A DNA stretch of 64,000 nucleotides from JBFGCT01 sp963825565 (GTDB lineage: Bacteria; Actinomycetota; Acidimicrobiia; Acidimicrobiales; Ilumatobacteraceae). The stretch's first letter is position 1. Each line of letters starts with the position of its first letter. Below are positions 1 through 10,197 of this stretch, one piece after another. Location of the stretch: positions 186,001 to 250,000 of the forward strand of contig CAWGTW010000007.1 of NCBI GenBank assembly GCA_963825565.1. The letters run 5' to 3'. The notes under the pieces are model-generated. The model worked only from the letters and a program-made list of their open reading frames with translations, did not search any database and was not told the origin of the DNA. The position numbers and the translations under genes are program-made.

Positions 1-2
1 TG

Positions 3-1385
<1,383 letters not shown>

Positions 1386-1392
1386 CTGCGCT

Positions 1393-1412
1393 GTTCGGGG
1401 TCGGACCCGAAC
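1393..1412. terminator. Hairpin between convergent fumarase and ABC-F genes
   Basis: Perfect 7-bp inverted repeat (GTTCGGG / CCCGAAC) with a 6-nt loop, 8 bases after the fumarase stop. There is no T-run, which is common for hairpin terminators in high-GC actinobacteria. It could serve both convergent genes. Confidence 0.5.
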
Positions 1413-1450
1413 CGGGCATGCCGACATGGTCAGCTAGGGAAACCGCCGGG

Positions 1451-3067
1451 CTACGCCATCGCGACGAGGTCGAGCCAGGACTCGCTGAAGTAGTCGACGT
1501 CGCCGTCGGGCATGAGCAGCACCTTGGTCGGACCCAACTGCTGGACGAATTCGGTGTCGTGGCTGACGAGGATGATCGCCCCAGGCCACTCGACGAGCGC
1601 GTCGGCGACCGCCTGGCGCGACGGGGGGTCGAGGTTGTTGGTCGGCTCGTCGAGGAGGAGCAGGTTGTTCCGACCGACCATCAGCATCGCCAGCGCCAGC
1701 TTGGTCTTCTCGCCGCCCGACAGGGTCCCGGCCTCCTGGAACACCTTGTCACCGGACAGCCCGAACATCCCTAGGAGGCCCCGGAGACGGGTCTCGTCGA
1801 GCTGGACCCCGGCCGGAACGGCGTTGCGAAGGTTGGCCAGCAGGGTCTCGTCGGGCTGCAGGTTGTCGTGCTCCTGGGCGTAGTAACCGGGATGGACCTG
1901 GTAGCCGTAGCCGAAGTCGCCCAGGTCGGCTTCGGTCTCGCCGGCGAGGATCCGCAGCAGGCTCGTCTTGCCGGCGCCGTTGAGCCCGAGGACGAGCAGC
2001 CGCTCGCCCCGACCGAGGTCGAAGTCGATGTCCTCGAACACGGTCGGCCCCCCGTAGGCCTTGCACAGACCCGACGCCTCGATCACGGTCGCACCGCACG
2101 GCGGCGGGTCGGGGAAACGTACGGCACGGGTCTTGGCGGCACGCGGGCCGGTGACCCGATCGGCCTCGAGCCGGGCGATCCGCTTCTCGACGCTGTGGGC
2201 CATCGCAGCCTTGGTCGCCTTCGCACCGAAGCGGTCGACGACGGTCTGCAACCGGGCGATCTCCTTGCCCTGCAGCCTCGCCTTCTTGGCGAGGCGCTGC
2301 TCGTCCTCCGCCCGCGCTCGGCGGTACTGCGAGTAGGTGCCGCGGTACTCGACGATCGTGCCGACCTCGTCCTCGGTCGCCCGATCGAGGTGGAGGACCC
2401 GGGTGATCGCCTCGTCGAGGAGTTCGAGGTCGTGGCTGATGACGAGCAGTGCGCCCTTGTACTGCCGCAGGAAGCCGAGCAGCCACATCTTGGCGTCGAT
2501 GTCGAGGTGGTTGGTCGGCTCGTCGAGGCACAGCACGTCGGAGCCGGCGAAGAGAATGCGTGCCAGCTCGACCCGCCGCCGCTCCCCGCCCGACAACGTG
2601 CCGATCGCCTGGTCGAGGCGATCCTGAGGAATCCCCAGCCCTGCGGCCATCGCCCGGGCCTCGCTCTCTGCGGCGTATCCGCCGTTGGTCCCGAACGCCT
2701 CCTCGGCGCGCGTGTAGCGCAGGACGTTGCGCTCGTCCGGATGCTCCTCCATCGCGATCCGGAGCTTCTCGATGCGGACGAGCTCCTCGTCGATGCCACG
2801 ACCGGACAGCACATGTGCGACACAGGTCCTCGCGTCGAGTGCGGGGTCGAGCTTGGGGTCCTGCGGCAGATACCCGAACCCGCCCTTGCGCACCACCGCG
2901 CCGCCGGCCGGCTCGGCGGCACCGCCGAGCACCTTGAACAGGCTGGTCTTGCCCGCACCGTTGCGACCGACGATCCCGACCTTGTCGCGAGGCGCGACGG
3001 TGAAGCTGGCCGAGTCGACGAGCAGCCGACCTCCGACCTCCACCGAGAGTTCGCGGGCCTGGAGCAC
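1451..3067 (-). CDS. ABC-F family ATP-binding protein
   Basis: Soluble ATPase with two ABC cassettes and no membrane segments. ABC-F proteins act on the ribosome (translation factors or antibiotic-resistance proteins). First cassette: Walker A GRNGAGKTS (residues 34-42), signature TLSGGERRR, Walker B and D-loop CLDEPTNHLD. Second cassette: Walker A GLNGAGKTS, signature TLSGGEKTK, Walker B LLLDEPTNNLD. A basic, Arg/Lys-rich helical linker between the cassettes matches the ABC-F P-site tRNA interaction motif region. The 538-aa length is typical. GTG start. It is divergent from the DUF2752 gene with only 23 bp between the starts, so the promoters must overlap. The subfamily cannot be assigned by eye. 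Confidence 0.92.
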   Translation of the reverse strand: MLQARELSVEVGGRLLVDSASFTVAPRDKVGIVGRNGAGKTSLFKVLGGAAEPAGGAVVRKGGFGYLPQDPKLDPALDARTCVAHVLSGRGIDEELVRIEKLRIAMEEHPDERNVLRYTRAEEAFGTNGGYAAESEARAMAAGLGIPQDRLDQAIGTLSGGERRRVELARILFAGSDVLCLDEPTNHLDIDAKMWLLGFLRQYKGALLVISHDLELLDEAITRVLHLDRATEDEVGTIVEYRGTYSQYRRARAEDEQRLAKKARLQGKEIARLQTVVDRFGAKATKAAMAHSVEKRIARLEADRVTGPRAAKTRAVRFPDPPPCGATVIEASGLCKAYGGPTVFEDIDFDLGRGERLLVLGLNGAGKTSLLRILAGETEADLGDFGYGYQVHPGYYAQEHDNLQPDETLLANLRNAVPAGVQLDETRLRGLLGMFGLSGDKVFQEAGTLSGGEKTKLALAMLMVGRNNLLLLDEPTNNLDPPSRQAVADALVEWPGAIILVSHDTEFVQQLGPTKVLLMPDGDVDYFSESWLDLVAMA

Positions 3068-3090
3068 CCCGCCAGGCTACGGTCGGCGAC

Positions 3091-3567
3091 GTGCTGCAGG
3101 CACCGCCGTCGCCATCCGCGCCCACCGGGGTGGGCCGGCGCCCGCCCTCGGTGCGAAGCGCGCTCGCGCTGCCGCTCGCGCTGCCGCTCGCGTGCGGCGC
3201 GTGCCTCGCGGCGGGCGCGGCGTACGTCGCCGCCGTCGACCCGGCCGACGGTGGGGGGCTGGCTCCGTGCCCGATCCGTGCGGCGACGGGGCGCTGGTGT
3301 CCGGGATGCGGGCTGACCAGGGCGACCCATCACCTGCTGCGCGGCGACATCGTGCAGGCGCTCTCGTACCACCTGGCCGTGCCGATCGTGCTCTTCGCGC
3401 TCGGCGTCGTGTGGTGGAGCTGGTTGCGGGTGGCGGCCGGCTCCGGTGCGCCCCGCCGGCTCGCTTCGATCAGTGCCCGGAGCTACGCGCTCGCCGCGGT
3501 GCTCCTCGCGGTGTTCACCGTCGCTCGCAACCTGCCCGACGCCGGCTGGTTGCGCGGCGGCGCGTGA
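3091..3567 (+). CDS. DUF2752 membrane protein
   Basis: 158-aa predicted membrane protein with a GTG start. The diagnostic block is CPIRAATGRWCPGCGLTR followed by a TM helix. CP..xxTG.xCPGCGxTRA is the hallmark of DUF2752, a small membrane family of unknown function common in actinobacteria. There are three hydrophobic segments: about residues 24-50, 94-112 and 130-146. The cysteines beside the membrane suggest metal or redox binding, but that is inference. It starts 23 bp from the divergent ABC-F gene. Confidence 0.85.
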   Translation: MLQAPPSPSAPTGVGRRPPSVRSALALPLALPLACGACLAAGAAYVAAVDPADGGGLAPCPIRAATGRWCPGCGLTRATHHLLRGDIVQALSYHLAVPIVLFALGVVWWSWLRVAAGSGAPRRLASISARSYALAAVLLAVFTVARNLPDAGWLRGGA

Positions 3568-3727
3568 TGCCGGTGCCGCAGCCCGCCTCGACATCGCCCC
3601 GCCGCGATCGACAGCGGTCGGCGCGAATCAGCGATCGGCGATCAGCTCGAATCGGCTGTTGGACAGGGTCGGCGTCCCGGCGTGATCCCGGCGTGATGTG
3701 GTCGATCGTGGCAGCTGAAGCGACCGG

Positions 3728-4879
3728 TCAGCCCGAGGTCGCCGGCGGAGACGTGGCCGGCGGGGCGGGCGGAGCGGGCGGAGACGTAGCCGGCGGAGCG
3801 GTCGGCGCCGGCGGCGATGTCGCAGGCGGGGACGTCGGGGCCGGTGGAGACGTGGCCGGCGGAGACGTGGCCGGCGGAGACGTGGCCGGCGGCTCTGCGG
3901 TCGTGGCCGGCGAGGTCGACGGTGCACCGGTCGACGCGGGCGCGGTCGACGGGGGCGAGCTCGCGCCGCCACCGGACGAGCCGCCGCCCGACGAGCCGTC
4001 GGTCGAGCTGCCCGTACCGGTGAGTCCGCCGCCCGACGACGCCGGCGAGTTCGCCGACGCCTCGCCGCTCCCGGCGTTCGGCGTCGAAACGGCCGAGCCG
4101 TCGGTGAACTGCGACCTCAGGCACTCGCCGTCGCCGACCGGCGCGCGCCCGAGCTGCGCCGCAGTGAGATCGACGAGCACGAGCTCGCCCGCTTCAGCGG
4201 GATGCAGCCGATCGGAGCTGAGGACGCCGGGAGCCTCGGCTACCGTCTTCCAGTCGACGAGTACGACGTTGTCGAATTGGCTGGCGACCCGCCGGACCGA
4301 CTCGTTGACCTCGGCCCACGATGGCCGGTACTCGGTCACCGTGAACAGCAGCGTCGGCCTCGGCGCCAGCCGAGTGATGATCTCCGTCAATTCGGCCTCG
4401 TAGGCGGCCTGGTCGCCGCGGTAGTTGCTCCCGAGAAACACCGCGGCGGCATCCCATTGGGTGTCGTCGCCGCCGGCGGGATCGAGACGCCGGTCGAGGA
4501 CGCGGTTGCCGAACTCGATGAATCGACCCGGTTCGGCGTCGACCTCGACGGCCCACCCGAGGGGCACGAGCGCGTCACACATCTCCCCGCCGTACCGACG
4601 ATCGGTGGCGGCGAGGATCGAGTCGCCGATCACGATGATCCGGTTCCCGGCCACGCGCTGGCCGACGAGTTCGGCGATCGTGCCGTCCTCGTTCACCGGA
4701 GGACGGATGATCACCGGCGGTTCGCTCTCGCGGGCGATCGTGTCGGGGAGCGCGCCGACCCCACCGATCGTCGGCGCCGGCGTCGACGACGAACCGTCGC
4801 CGGAACTCGCCGCCTCGGTCGCGCCACAGGCCGCGGCGAACAGCAGCAGTAAGACGGCCAGCCACCGGGGAGTCGACAT
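3728..4879 (-). CDS. Secreted SGNH/GDSL-type lipoprotein with Ser/Pro/Thr repeat tail
   Basis: The start is placed at MSTPRW because it gives a clean lipoprotein signal (LLLFAAAC|G); an ATG 9 bases upstream is equally usable. The mature domain has SGNH-hydrolase features: GDSILAA (nucleophile block), FLGSNYRGD (Asn block) and SSDRLHPAEAG (the DxxH of block V). This predicts an esterase or acyltransferase-like activity outside the cell, probably on lipids or wall glycans. The last ~110 residues are low-complexity Gly/Ser then Ser-Pro-Pro-Ala-Thr repeats, encoded by near-identical 15-bp units; these probably form a wall-spanning stalk or glycosylated tail. A C-terminal rather than N-terminal stalk is unusual for a lipoprotein. 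Confidence 0.75.
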   Translation of the reverse strand: MSTPRWLAVLLLLFAAACGATEAASSGDGSSSTPAPTIGGVGALPDTIARESEPPVIIRPPVNEDGTIAELVGQRVAGNRIIVIGDSILAATDRRYGGEMCDALVPLGWAVEVDAEPGRFIEFGNRVLDRRLDPAGGDDTQWDAAAVFLGSNYRGDQAAYEAELTEIITRLAPRPTLLFTVTEYRPSWAEVNESVRRVASQFDNVVLVDWKTVAEAPGVLSSDRLHPAEAGELVLVDLTAAQLGRAPVGDGECLRSQFTDGSAVSTPNAGSGEASANSPASSGGGLTGTGSSTDGSSGGGSSGGGASSPPSTAPASTGAPSTSPATTAEPPATSPPATSPPATSPPAPTSPPATSPPAPTAPPATSPPAPPAPPATSPPATSG

Positions 4880-4938
4880 CACGACCATTGAATCGCGTGA
4901 GCCGGGCCGCCACACGACACCACGCCGAAAACCCACCG

Positions 4939-4959
4939 GTGGCGCGTCGCACGCGCCAC
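4939..4959. terminator. Strong GC hairpin downstream of mscL
   Basis: Perfect 9-bp inverted repeat (GTGGCGCGT / ACGCGCCAC) with a 3-nt loop, between the mscL stop and the upstream region of the GDSL lipoprotein gene, both on the minus strand. It probably terminates mscL. Confidence 0.65.
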
Positions 4960-5005
4960 GGTGGGGTCGTTCGCTCGGGATCTGCTCAGCAGCCCGGGGA
5001 GCGGG

Positions 5006-5371
5006 TCAGCCGTTGGCCTTGAGCTGATCGCGGATCTCGGTGAGCAGTTCGACCTCGGTGGGGCCGCTGTCCTCTTCCGGCTCCGGCGGTTGCATCTTGT
5101 TGTACGCCTTGACGATCAGGAACAGGATGAACCCGACGACGACGAAGCTGATCGCCGCATCGATCACGAGCCCGATCGAGATCCGCGCATCGCCGATGTC
5201 GAAGCCGATGTTCGTGAAGTTCGACTCGCCGAAAATCGCTGCGATGATCGGGTTGATCACCCCGTTGAGCAGCGCATCGACGATCTTGGCGAAGTACAGC
5301 GCCAGGATCAGCCCGACGGCGATCGTGACCACGTCGCCCTTGTTGATGAAGTCCTTGAATTCCTGCAGCAT
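5006..5371 (-). CDS. mscL: Large-conductance mechanosensitive channel
   Basis: Homopentameric inner-membrane channel that opens under membrane tension to release solutes on osmotic downshock. The frame is open further upstream, but the start is set at MLQEFKDFINKG, which matches the conserved MscL N-terminal amphipathic helix and has a GGAGGG ribosome site upstream. TM1 carries the pore-lining Gly/Ala pattern (DVVTIAVGLILALYFAKIV). TM2 is ISFVVVGFILFLIVKAYNK, followed by a charged C-terminal helix ending in EVELLTEIRDQL. 121 residues, within the usual 120-150. Divergent from the flavoprotein gene, 100 bp between starts. Confidence 0.95.
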   Translation of the reverse strand: MLQEFKDFINKGDVVTIAVGLILALYFAKIVDALLNGVINPIIAAIFGESNFTNIGFDIGDARISIGLVIDAAISFVVVGFILFLIVKAYNKMQPPEPEEDSGPTEVELLTEIRDQLKANG

Positions 5372-5471
5372 TTCGGTTGGATTCCCTCCGTTGTTGACAC
5401 GCTTTGCGTCGCTGGACGATTTGACCACATCGGAAGTCGCGAGAAGCGGATCGCTTGTACGGTCCACGCCG

Positions 5472-6908
5472 ATGGCACGCATCACTCGACGTTCCCGCTC
5501 CGGCCGCTACGACCTCGTCGTGGTCGGGATGGGCTCGGGCGGCACGGTCGCCGCCGAGTTCGCGGCGCGCGAGCTCGGGCTGCGCGTCGCCGCCGTCGAG
5601 CGGGACCGGGTGGGCGGCGACTGCCTGTGGACCGGATGCGTCCCATCGAAGACGCTGCTGGCGAGCGCCAAGGTCGCCCAGGTGGTCCGTCACGCGAACC
5701 ACTTCGCGATCGGGGCCGCCGGGCCGGTCGTCGACCTGGCCGCGGTCTGGCGGCGGGTCGCCGCGGTACAGGCCGAGATCGCCGCGACCGACGACGACCC
5801 CGAGCGCTTCCGCCGCCTCGGCGTCGACATGATCGCGGGCGAGGCGCGGATCACCGGTCCGCACGAGGTGGTGGTCGGCGACCGCGTGTTGGCGACGCGC
5901 TACGTCCTCGTCTGCACCGGGAGCCGACCGCTCCCGCCACCGATCGATGGGCTGGACGGCGTCGAGTACCTGACCAGCGAGAACCTCTTCGACATCGCTC
6001 GCCCACCCGACTCGCTGATCGTGATCGGCGGCGGCCCGATCGGCTGCGAACTCGCGCAGGCGCTCAACCGGCTCGGCATCGAGGTGACGATGGTCGAGAT
6101 CGCCGACCGACTCCTCCCCCGGGACGACCCCGCCCATGCCCGGCGGCTGCTCGACGTGCTGCGCGGCGAGGGTCTCGACATCCAGCTCGGATCGACCGCC
6201 GCAACCGTCCGCAAGGGCGGCGACGGCGTGATCGTGCGCCTCGCGAGCGGTGAACGGGTGACCGCCCAGGGGATGCTCGTCGCCACCGGTCGGCAGCCGA
6301 ACGTCGAAGCGCTCCACCTCGAAGGTCTCGGCGTCGAGGTCGAGCGCACCGGCATCGTGGTCGACCACCGGAGCCGCACCGCGGTCCCGACGATCTATGC
6401 GGTCGGCGACGTGACCGGCCGCTCGCTGTTCACCCACGCCGCGGCCTACGCCGCAGTCCTCGCGGTCCGCGACATGTTCCTCCCCGGGCGAGGCAACGGA
6501 CCGGACCTCGTCCCCTGGTGCACGTTCACCGACCCCGAGGTCGCCCACGCCGGGATGACCGAGGCGGAGGCTGTCGAGCACCACGGGCGGCGCAAGGTGC
6601 AGGTCCACCGCCGCGACCTCGAGCACTCCGACCGAGCGCGGGCGGACAACACGACCGACGGCGAGATCGCGATCGTGACCGCCGGCCGCAAGATCGTCGG
6701 CGCGCACGCGATCTGCCCACGGGCCGGCGAGCTCATCCACGAGCTCGCGTTGGCGATCCGGGCCGGTCTCGGGCTCGGCGACCTGGCCGAGATGGTGCAC
6801 ATCTACCCGACGCTGTCGACCGAGATCGGCCGGCTGGCGGGGGAATCGGCGTACGCGACGGCGCGCCGGTACCGCCATCTCGCCAAGGTCGGCCGCCTGC
6901 GCCGCTGA
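5472..6908 (+). CDS. FAD-dependent pyridine nucleotide-disulfide oxidoreductase (MerA/LPD-like)
   Basis: 478-aa class I flavoprotein disulfide reductase. FAD-binding GMGSGG near residue 18; redox-active disulfide GGDCLWTGCVPSKTLL (CxxxxC); NAD(P)-binding GGGPIGCELAQ mid-protein; second FAD motif YAVGDVTG; C-terminal dimer domain. The C-terminal catalytic segment reads HIYPTLSTEIGRLA. Tyr stands where lipoamide dehydrogenase has the catalytic His, as in mercuric reductases, but the vicinal C-terminal Cys pair of MerA and its N-terminal HMA domain are absent. It is therefore neither canonical MerA nor Lpd, and the substrate is unknown. An ATG preceding MARITRRSR is chosen because the FAD motif then lies at the usual distance. 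Confidence 0.85.
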   Translation: MARITRRSRSGRYDLVVVGMGSGGTVAAEFAARELGLRVAAVERDRVGGDCLWTGCVPSKTLLASAKVAQVVRHANHFAIGAAGPVVDLAAVWRRVAAVQAEIAATDDDPERFRRLGVDMIAGEARITGPHEVVVGDRVLATRYVLVCTGSRPLPPPIDGLDGVEYLTSENLFDIARPPDSLIVIGGGPIGCELAQALNRLGIEVTMVEIADRLLPRDDPAHARRLLDVLRGEGLDIQLGSTAATVRKGGDGVIVRLASGERVTAQGMLVATGRQPNVEALHLEGLGVEVERTGIVVDHRSRTAVPTIYAVGDVTGRSLFTHAAAYAAVLAVRDMFLPGRGNGPDLVPWCTFTDPEVAHAGMTEAEAVEHHGRRKVQVHRRDLEHSDRARADNTTDGEIAIVTAGRKIVGAHAICPRAGELIHELALAIRAGLGLGDLAEMVHIYPTLSTEIGRLAGESAYATARRYRHLAKVGRLRR

Positions 6909-7025
6909 CCCGGGGCGAGCAGAGAGGGCAGCCGCCGAGCGTCGGTTCTGCGGCGATTGTGGCGGTCGGATGACAATGTGCGCGACAAACCGCGAGGACC
7001 CTTCTCCTCCGGGCTCTCGACCTGT

Positions 7026-7280
7026 ATGAACGATCTCATGGAACTCCGCCGCCGCACGTGGATCGCCGCTCTCAAGCTGGCACTCGTGATCTCGACGCTG
7101 GCGGCGCTCGTCGCCGTCGTCGCGAGCTCGATCGGCGAGGTCCCGGCGACGGCGATCGTGCTCCCCGTCGCGATCGTGGCCTTCGTCGCGAGCTGGGTGC
7201 AGACCGGTCGGATTCGCCAGGGCCGGATCAGCGAACCGGCGATGATCAGAGCCCGCACGATCGGCACCCCGACCGCATAG
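7026..7280 (+). CDS. Small two-span membrane protein, unknown
   Basis: 84 aa: a short basic N-terminus (MELRRRTW), two hydrophobic segments at about residues 16-38 and 43-60 separated by GEVPAT, then a basic cytoplasmic tail. No family recognised. It stands alone between the flavoprotein and the beta-propeller gene. Upstream in-frame starts exist, but this ATG gives the most compact protein. Support is codon pattern and coherent topology only. Confidence 0.5.
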   Translation: MNDLMELRRRTWIAALKLALVISTLAALVAVVASSIGEVPATAIVLPVAIVAFVASWVQTGRIRQGRISEPAMIRARTIGTPTA

Positions 7281-7374
7281 CCCTGCCTCTGCTCGTCGGC
7301 GCAGCGTCGATGCTGTTGCCGCCGGAGATCGGGTCGACCGGGAACCGCGTTCGCCGTCCGAACGTCCAAGCGAC

Positions 7375-9483
7375 ATGAAGCGTGAACTCCTGACTCCCCT
7401 GGCACTGACGGTCGGAGCGCTGCTCGCGGTCGCCTCCTGCACGACCGACGACCCGGATCCGGTCTCGACCGGCCCCGGCGATCCACCGGTGACGACGAGC
7501 GCGACGCCGTCCACCCTGCCGACGCTCGGCGGCACCGACCCGGTGACGCCCCCCGTACGCCCGCAACCGTTCGGCTCCAGCCGTCTGGGGTTCTTCGGTG
7601 ACTGCCCGGCGCTGCTCGACTACATGCAGGGGGAAGCCTCAGCCCGCGTCACGCCGTGGGGGCTCGACGGCGGCGGCTACTACTACGGCGGCGGACCATT
7701 GGCCGAAGAAGCATCCGTCGACGACTTCGCGCTCGACGCCGCCGGTGACGCCCCGACACTCGCCCGCGACCAGGCGGCCGGTGGGGTGGCAGGAGTCGAC
7801 TTCTCGGGCACGAACACCCAGGAGATCGGCGTCGACGAGGGCGACATCGTCGAGACCGACGGCAACTACGTGTACGTCGCCAACCAGGACGGTCTGCGGA
7901 TCGTCTCGGTCGCCGGAGCGGACGTCGTCGCGCAGCCGGAACTCCCGGCCGGTGCGCATCAACTGCTCCTCGACGGCAGCCGGCTGCTCGTCGTCACGTC
8001 GAGCTGGACCGGCTCGGCCGACACGATCGTCTCGCTGTACGACGTCAGCGACCCGACGTCGCCGACCCTGCTGCGGCGCTCGCACCTGGAAGGGCAGATC
8101 ATCGCCACCCGGTCGGTCGACGGTGTCGCCCGGCTGGTCGTGTCGACCTCGTTCGGCCAGCGGCTCGACTTCGTGCGGCCCGACCAGTTCGGGCTCGACG
8201 ACGACCGGGCGCTCGAGCGCAACCGCCAGATCATCGAGGAGTCCTCGGTCGAGGACTGGCTCCCCCGCTGGTTCGACGAGGCCGGTGACGGCAGCTTCGA
8301 CACGATGCGACCGGTCCTCGACTGCAACGACGTCGCGGCGCCGCGCGACTTCGCCGGGCTCGGCCTGACGTGGATCGCCTCGGTCGACATGCGGGGCGAC
8401 GCGGTACCGACCGGTTCGGCCGGCATCGTCTCGACCGGGCAGACGGTCTACGCGTCGACCGACAACCTCTACATCGCGACGCAGAATTGGGATTGGCAGT
8501 TCGGTCCGTGGGACGTCGTCGTCGACGATCAGGCTCGCGAGACGCAGTTCGATCCGGGTCCGCCCCCGACGCTGATCCACATGTTCGCCCTGGGAGACGG
8601 AACCGAGGCGGCCTACGTGGCGTCCGGCGAGGTCGAGGGTCGGCTCCTCAACCAGTTCGCGATGAGTGAGTTCGAGGGCGACCTCCGGGTCGCCTCGACC
8701 GTCGAGGACTGGCGCAGCAACGCTCAGAGCGAATCGAAGGTGACCGTGCTGCGACCGAACGGCGACGAGCTCGAGGCGATCTCCTCGATCGGCGGGCTGG
8801 GCAAGGGCGAGCAGATCTTCGCCGTCCGGTTCTTCGGCCCCACCGGCTACGTCGTGACGTTCCGCCAGACCGATCCGCTGTACGTGCTCGATCTGTCCGA
8901 TCCGGCCGACCCGGTCCTCGACGGCGAACTGAAGATCCCTGGCTACTCGGCCTACCTCCATGCCGTCGGCGACGGGTTGCTGCTCGGCGTGGGCCAGGAC
9001 GCGACCGACACGGGTCAGGTCCGCGGCACCCAGCTCAGCCTGTTCGACGTCAGCGACCCGCGGAACCCTCAGCGGATCGACACCTTGGCGATCGGTGGGT
9101 CCAGCGAGGTCGAGTGGGACCACAAGGCGTTCCTGTTCTGGCCGAACGACGGCACGATCGTGTTGCCGGTCTCGCCAGGGTGGAGCGACTGCGGGCCGAA
9201 CGCCGACTGCCTGGCCGACGCGGTCAGCGGGTCGGGTGGCGGCGCCGTCGTCGTCTCGCTCGACGGCCGGGACCTCTCGGCCCGAGGCGTGATCACCCAC
9301 GACCTCGCCAACGACACCGGTTGCTGGAACCCGTTGCAGCGCTCGATCGCCATCGGCGACGAACTGGTCACGGTCGGGCTCGACCAGCTCAAGTTCTCCG
9401 ATCGGCTGACCCTCGAGCCCCGGGATTCGGTCTCGTGGGGTGACCCCGAGCAGTACGGCTGCTACTGGTACGTCGAGCGCTGA
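7375..9483 (+). CDS. Secreted beta-propeller domain lipoprotein
   Basis: 702 aa. The N-terminal signal ends in a lipobox-like ALLAVASC|T, followed by a Thr/Pro-rich spacer, so it is probably anchored to the outer face of the membrane. The mature protein matches the secreted beta-propeller family (Beta_propel, PF09826): the signature EIGVDEGDIVETDGNYVYV near residue 150 and repeated blades such as LSLFDVSDPRNPQRI and LYVLDLSDPADPVL. Families of this type occur in archaea and actinobacteria without a defined role; ligand binding or scaffolding is likely. A hairpin immediately downstream suggests a single-gene unit. Confidence 0.85.
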   Translation: MKRELLTPLALTVGALLAVASCTTDDPDPVSTGPGDPPVTTSATPSTLPTLGGTDPVTPPVRPQPFGSSRLGFFGDCPALLDYMQGEASARVTPWGLDGGGYYYGGGPLAEEASVDDFALDAAGDAPTLARDQAAGGVAGVDFSGTNTQEIGVDEGDIVETDGNYVYVANQDGLRIVSVAGADVVAQPELPAGAHQLLLDGSRLLVVTSSWTGSADTIVSLYDVSDPTSPTLLRRSHLEGQIIATRSVDGVARLVVSTSFGQRLDFVRPDQFGLDDDRALERNRQIIEESSVEDWLPRWFDEAGDGSFDTMRPVLDCNDVAAPRDFAGLGLTWIASVDMRGDAVPTGSAGIVSTGQTVYASTDNLYIATQNWDWQFGPWDVVVDDQARETQFDPGPPPTLIHMFALGDGTEAAYVASGEVEGRLLNQFAMSEFEGDLRVASTVEDWRSNAQSESKVTVLRPNGDELEAISSIGGLGKGEQIFAVRFFGPTGYVVTFRQTDPLYVLDLSDPADPVLDGELKIPGYSAYLHAVGDGLLLGVGQDATDTGQVRGTQLSLFDVSDPRNPQRIDTLAIGGSSEVEWDHKAFLFWPNDGTIVLPVSPGWSDCGPNADCLADAVSGSGGGAVVVSLDGRDLSARGVITHDLANDTGCWNPLQRSIAIGDELVTVGLDQLKFSDRLTLEPRDSVSWGDPEQYGCYWYVER

Positions 9484-9492
9484 CCGCTCGCC

Positions 9493-9510
9493 GGCCACCC
9501 ACGGGTGGCC
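9493..9510. terminator. Hairpin after beta-propeller gene
   Basis: Inverted repeat GGCCACCC / GGGTGGCC starting 10 bases after the stop. The 7-bp stem with a CACG loop is the realistic fold. No T-run. Confidence 0.5.
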
Positions 9511-9593
9511 GTTGCGGGGCCTCCCCGGAGTCATCGGTTGACCCGACGTCGGGCATCGCCGAGTCGTCAGGGGTTGAGCAATCCGCGAGCGGC

Positions 9594-9604
9594 GTGTAAG
9601 AACG
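9594..9604 (+). promoter_or_regulatory. Shared upstream motif GTGTAAGAACG, copy 1
   Basis: GTGTAAGAACG lies about 65 bp before the GTG start of the first ECF sigma gene. The core TGTAAGAAC recurs at 11754 and 13254, in front of the second sigma gene and the BldD-like operon, and was not noticed elsewhere in the window by eye. The AAGAAC core resembles the GGAAC-type -35 element of ECF promoters. In copies 1 and 2 a second shared block, GCGGACA, follows 9-10 bases later. Autoregulation by the sigma factor is the natural hypothesis. Confidence 0.5.
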
Positions 9605-9669
9605 AGGTGACCGCGGACATATCGCAGCATACGGACGGATTCGAAACGAGAAGCTCGAGAGGGGGCACT

Positions 9670-10197
9670 GTGACTCCGGGCCAGGACGAGGCCGAGTTCA
9701 CAGAGCTCTACCGGACGCACTACGCGTCGGTGCGGTCCTACGCGTCCGTGTGCGTCCCCAACGCCGAGGTCGACGATGTCGTCTCCGACACCTTCCTCGT
9801 CGCGTGGCGACGGCTCGCCGACATCCCCGGCGACTGGACCCGCGGCTGGCTGATCGGGGTCGCCCGCAACGTCGTGAGAAGCCGCCATCGCAAATCGCGA
9901 CGAGCGACCAACTTCGTCGAGCAGTTGATCGACCTTCGTCCGGACGGCGTGACCGAGCTCGACGGTGAGAACGTCTCGCTCGAGGACCTCGACGTGCTCC
10001 AGCAGGGCTTCGCCAAGCTCAAGGCGAGCGACCAGGAGCTGCTCGTGCTCGCCGGCCCCTACGGGCTACCGACCCAGGAGATCGCCGTCGCGCTCGGCAT
10101 CAAGCCGAACGCGGTCGGCGTCCGACTCCACCGCGCCCGCAATCGTCTCCGCGAGGCGTGTGCCGCACAGGTGTCCGACGGAGGGGCGGCAGCATGA
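9670..10197 (+). CDS. ECF RNA polymerase sigma factor (cassette copy 1)
   Basis: 175-aa ECF-type sigma factor redirecting RNA polymerase to a specific promoter set. Region 2 (about residues 8-75) includes the core-binding block VDDVVSDTFLVAWRR and ends WTRGWLIGVARNVVRSRHR. Region 4 (about 112-165) has the helix-turn-helix LPTQEIAVALGIKPNAVGVRLHRAR. The GTG at 9670 is chosen because a purine-rich ribosome site lies just upstream and the protein then starts close to region 2. The last bases overlap the next gene by ATGA, implying translational coupling to the membrane protein. A diverged paralog lies 2.1 kb downstream. Confidence 0.9.
   Translation: MTPGQDEAEFTELYRTHYASVRSYASVCVPNAEVDDVVSDTFLVAWRRLADIPGDWTRGWLIGVARNVVRSRHRKSRRATNFVEQLIDLRPDGVTELDGENVSLEDLDVLQQGFAKLKASDQELLVLAGPYGLPTQEIAVALGIKPNAVGVRLHRARNRLREACAAQVSDGGAAA

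Noticed and set aside
3740..3905. Regular short direct repeats resembling a CRISPR array
   Set aside because: The units are contiguous 15-bp codon-periodic repeats inside a coding frame, with no spacers.
5472..6908. Mercuric reductase (merA)
   Set aside because: Lacks the C-terminal vicinal cysteines and the HMA domain, and no mer genes are nearby.
4986..7535. 850-codon minus-strand frame across mscL and the flavoprotein gene
   Set aside because: Composition is repetitive Arg/Asp/Gly and it contradicts the well-supported mscL and FAD oxidoreductase genes.
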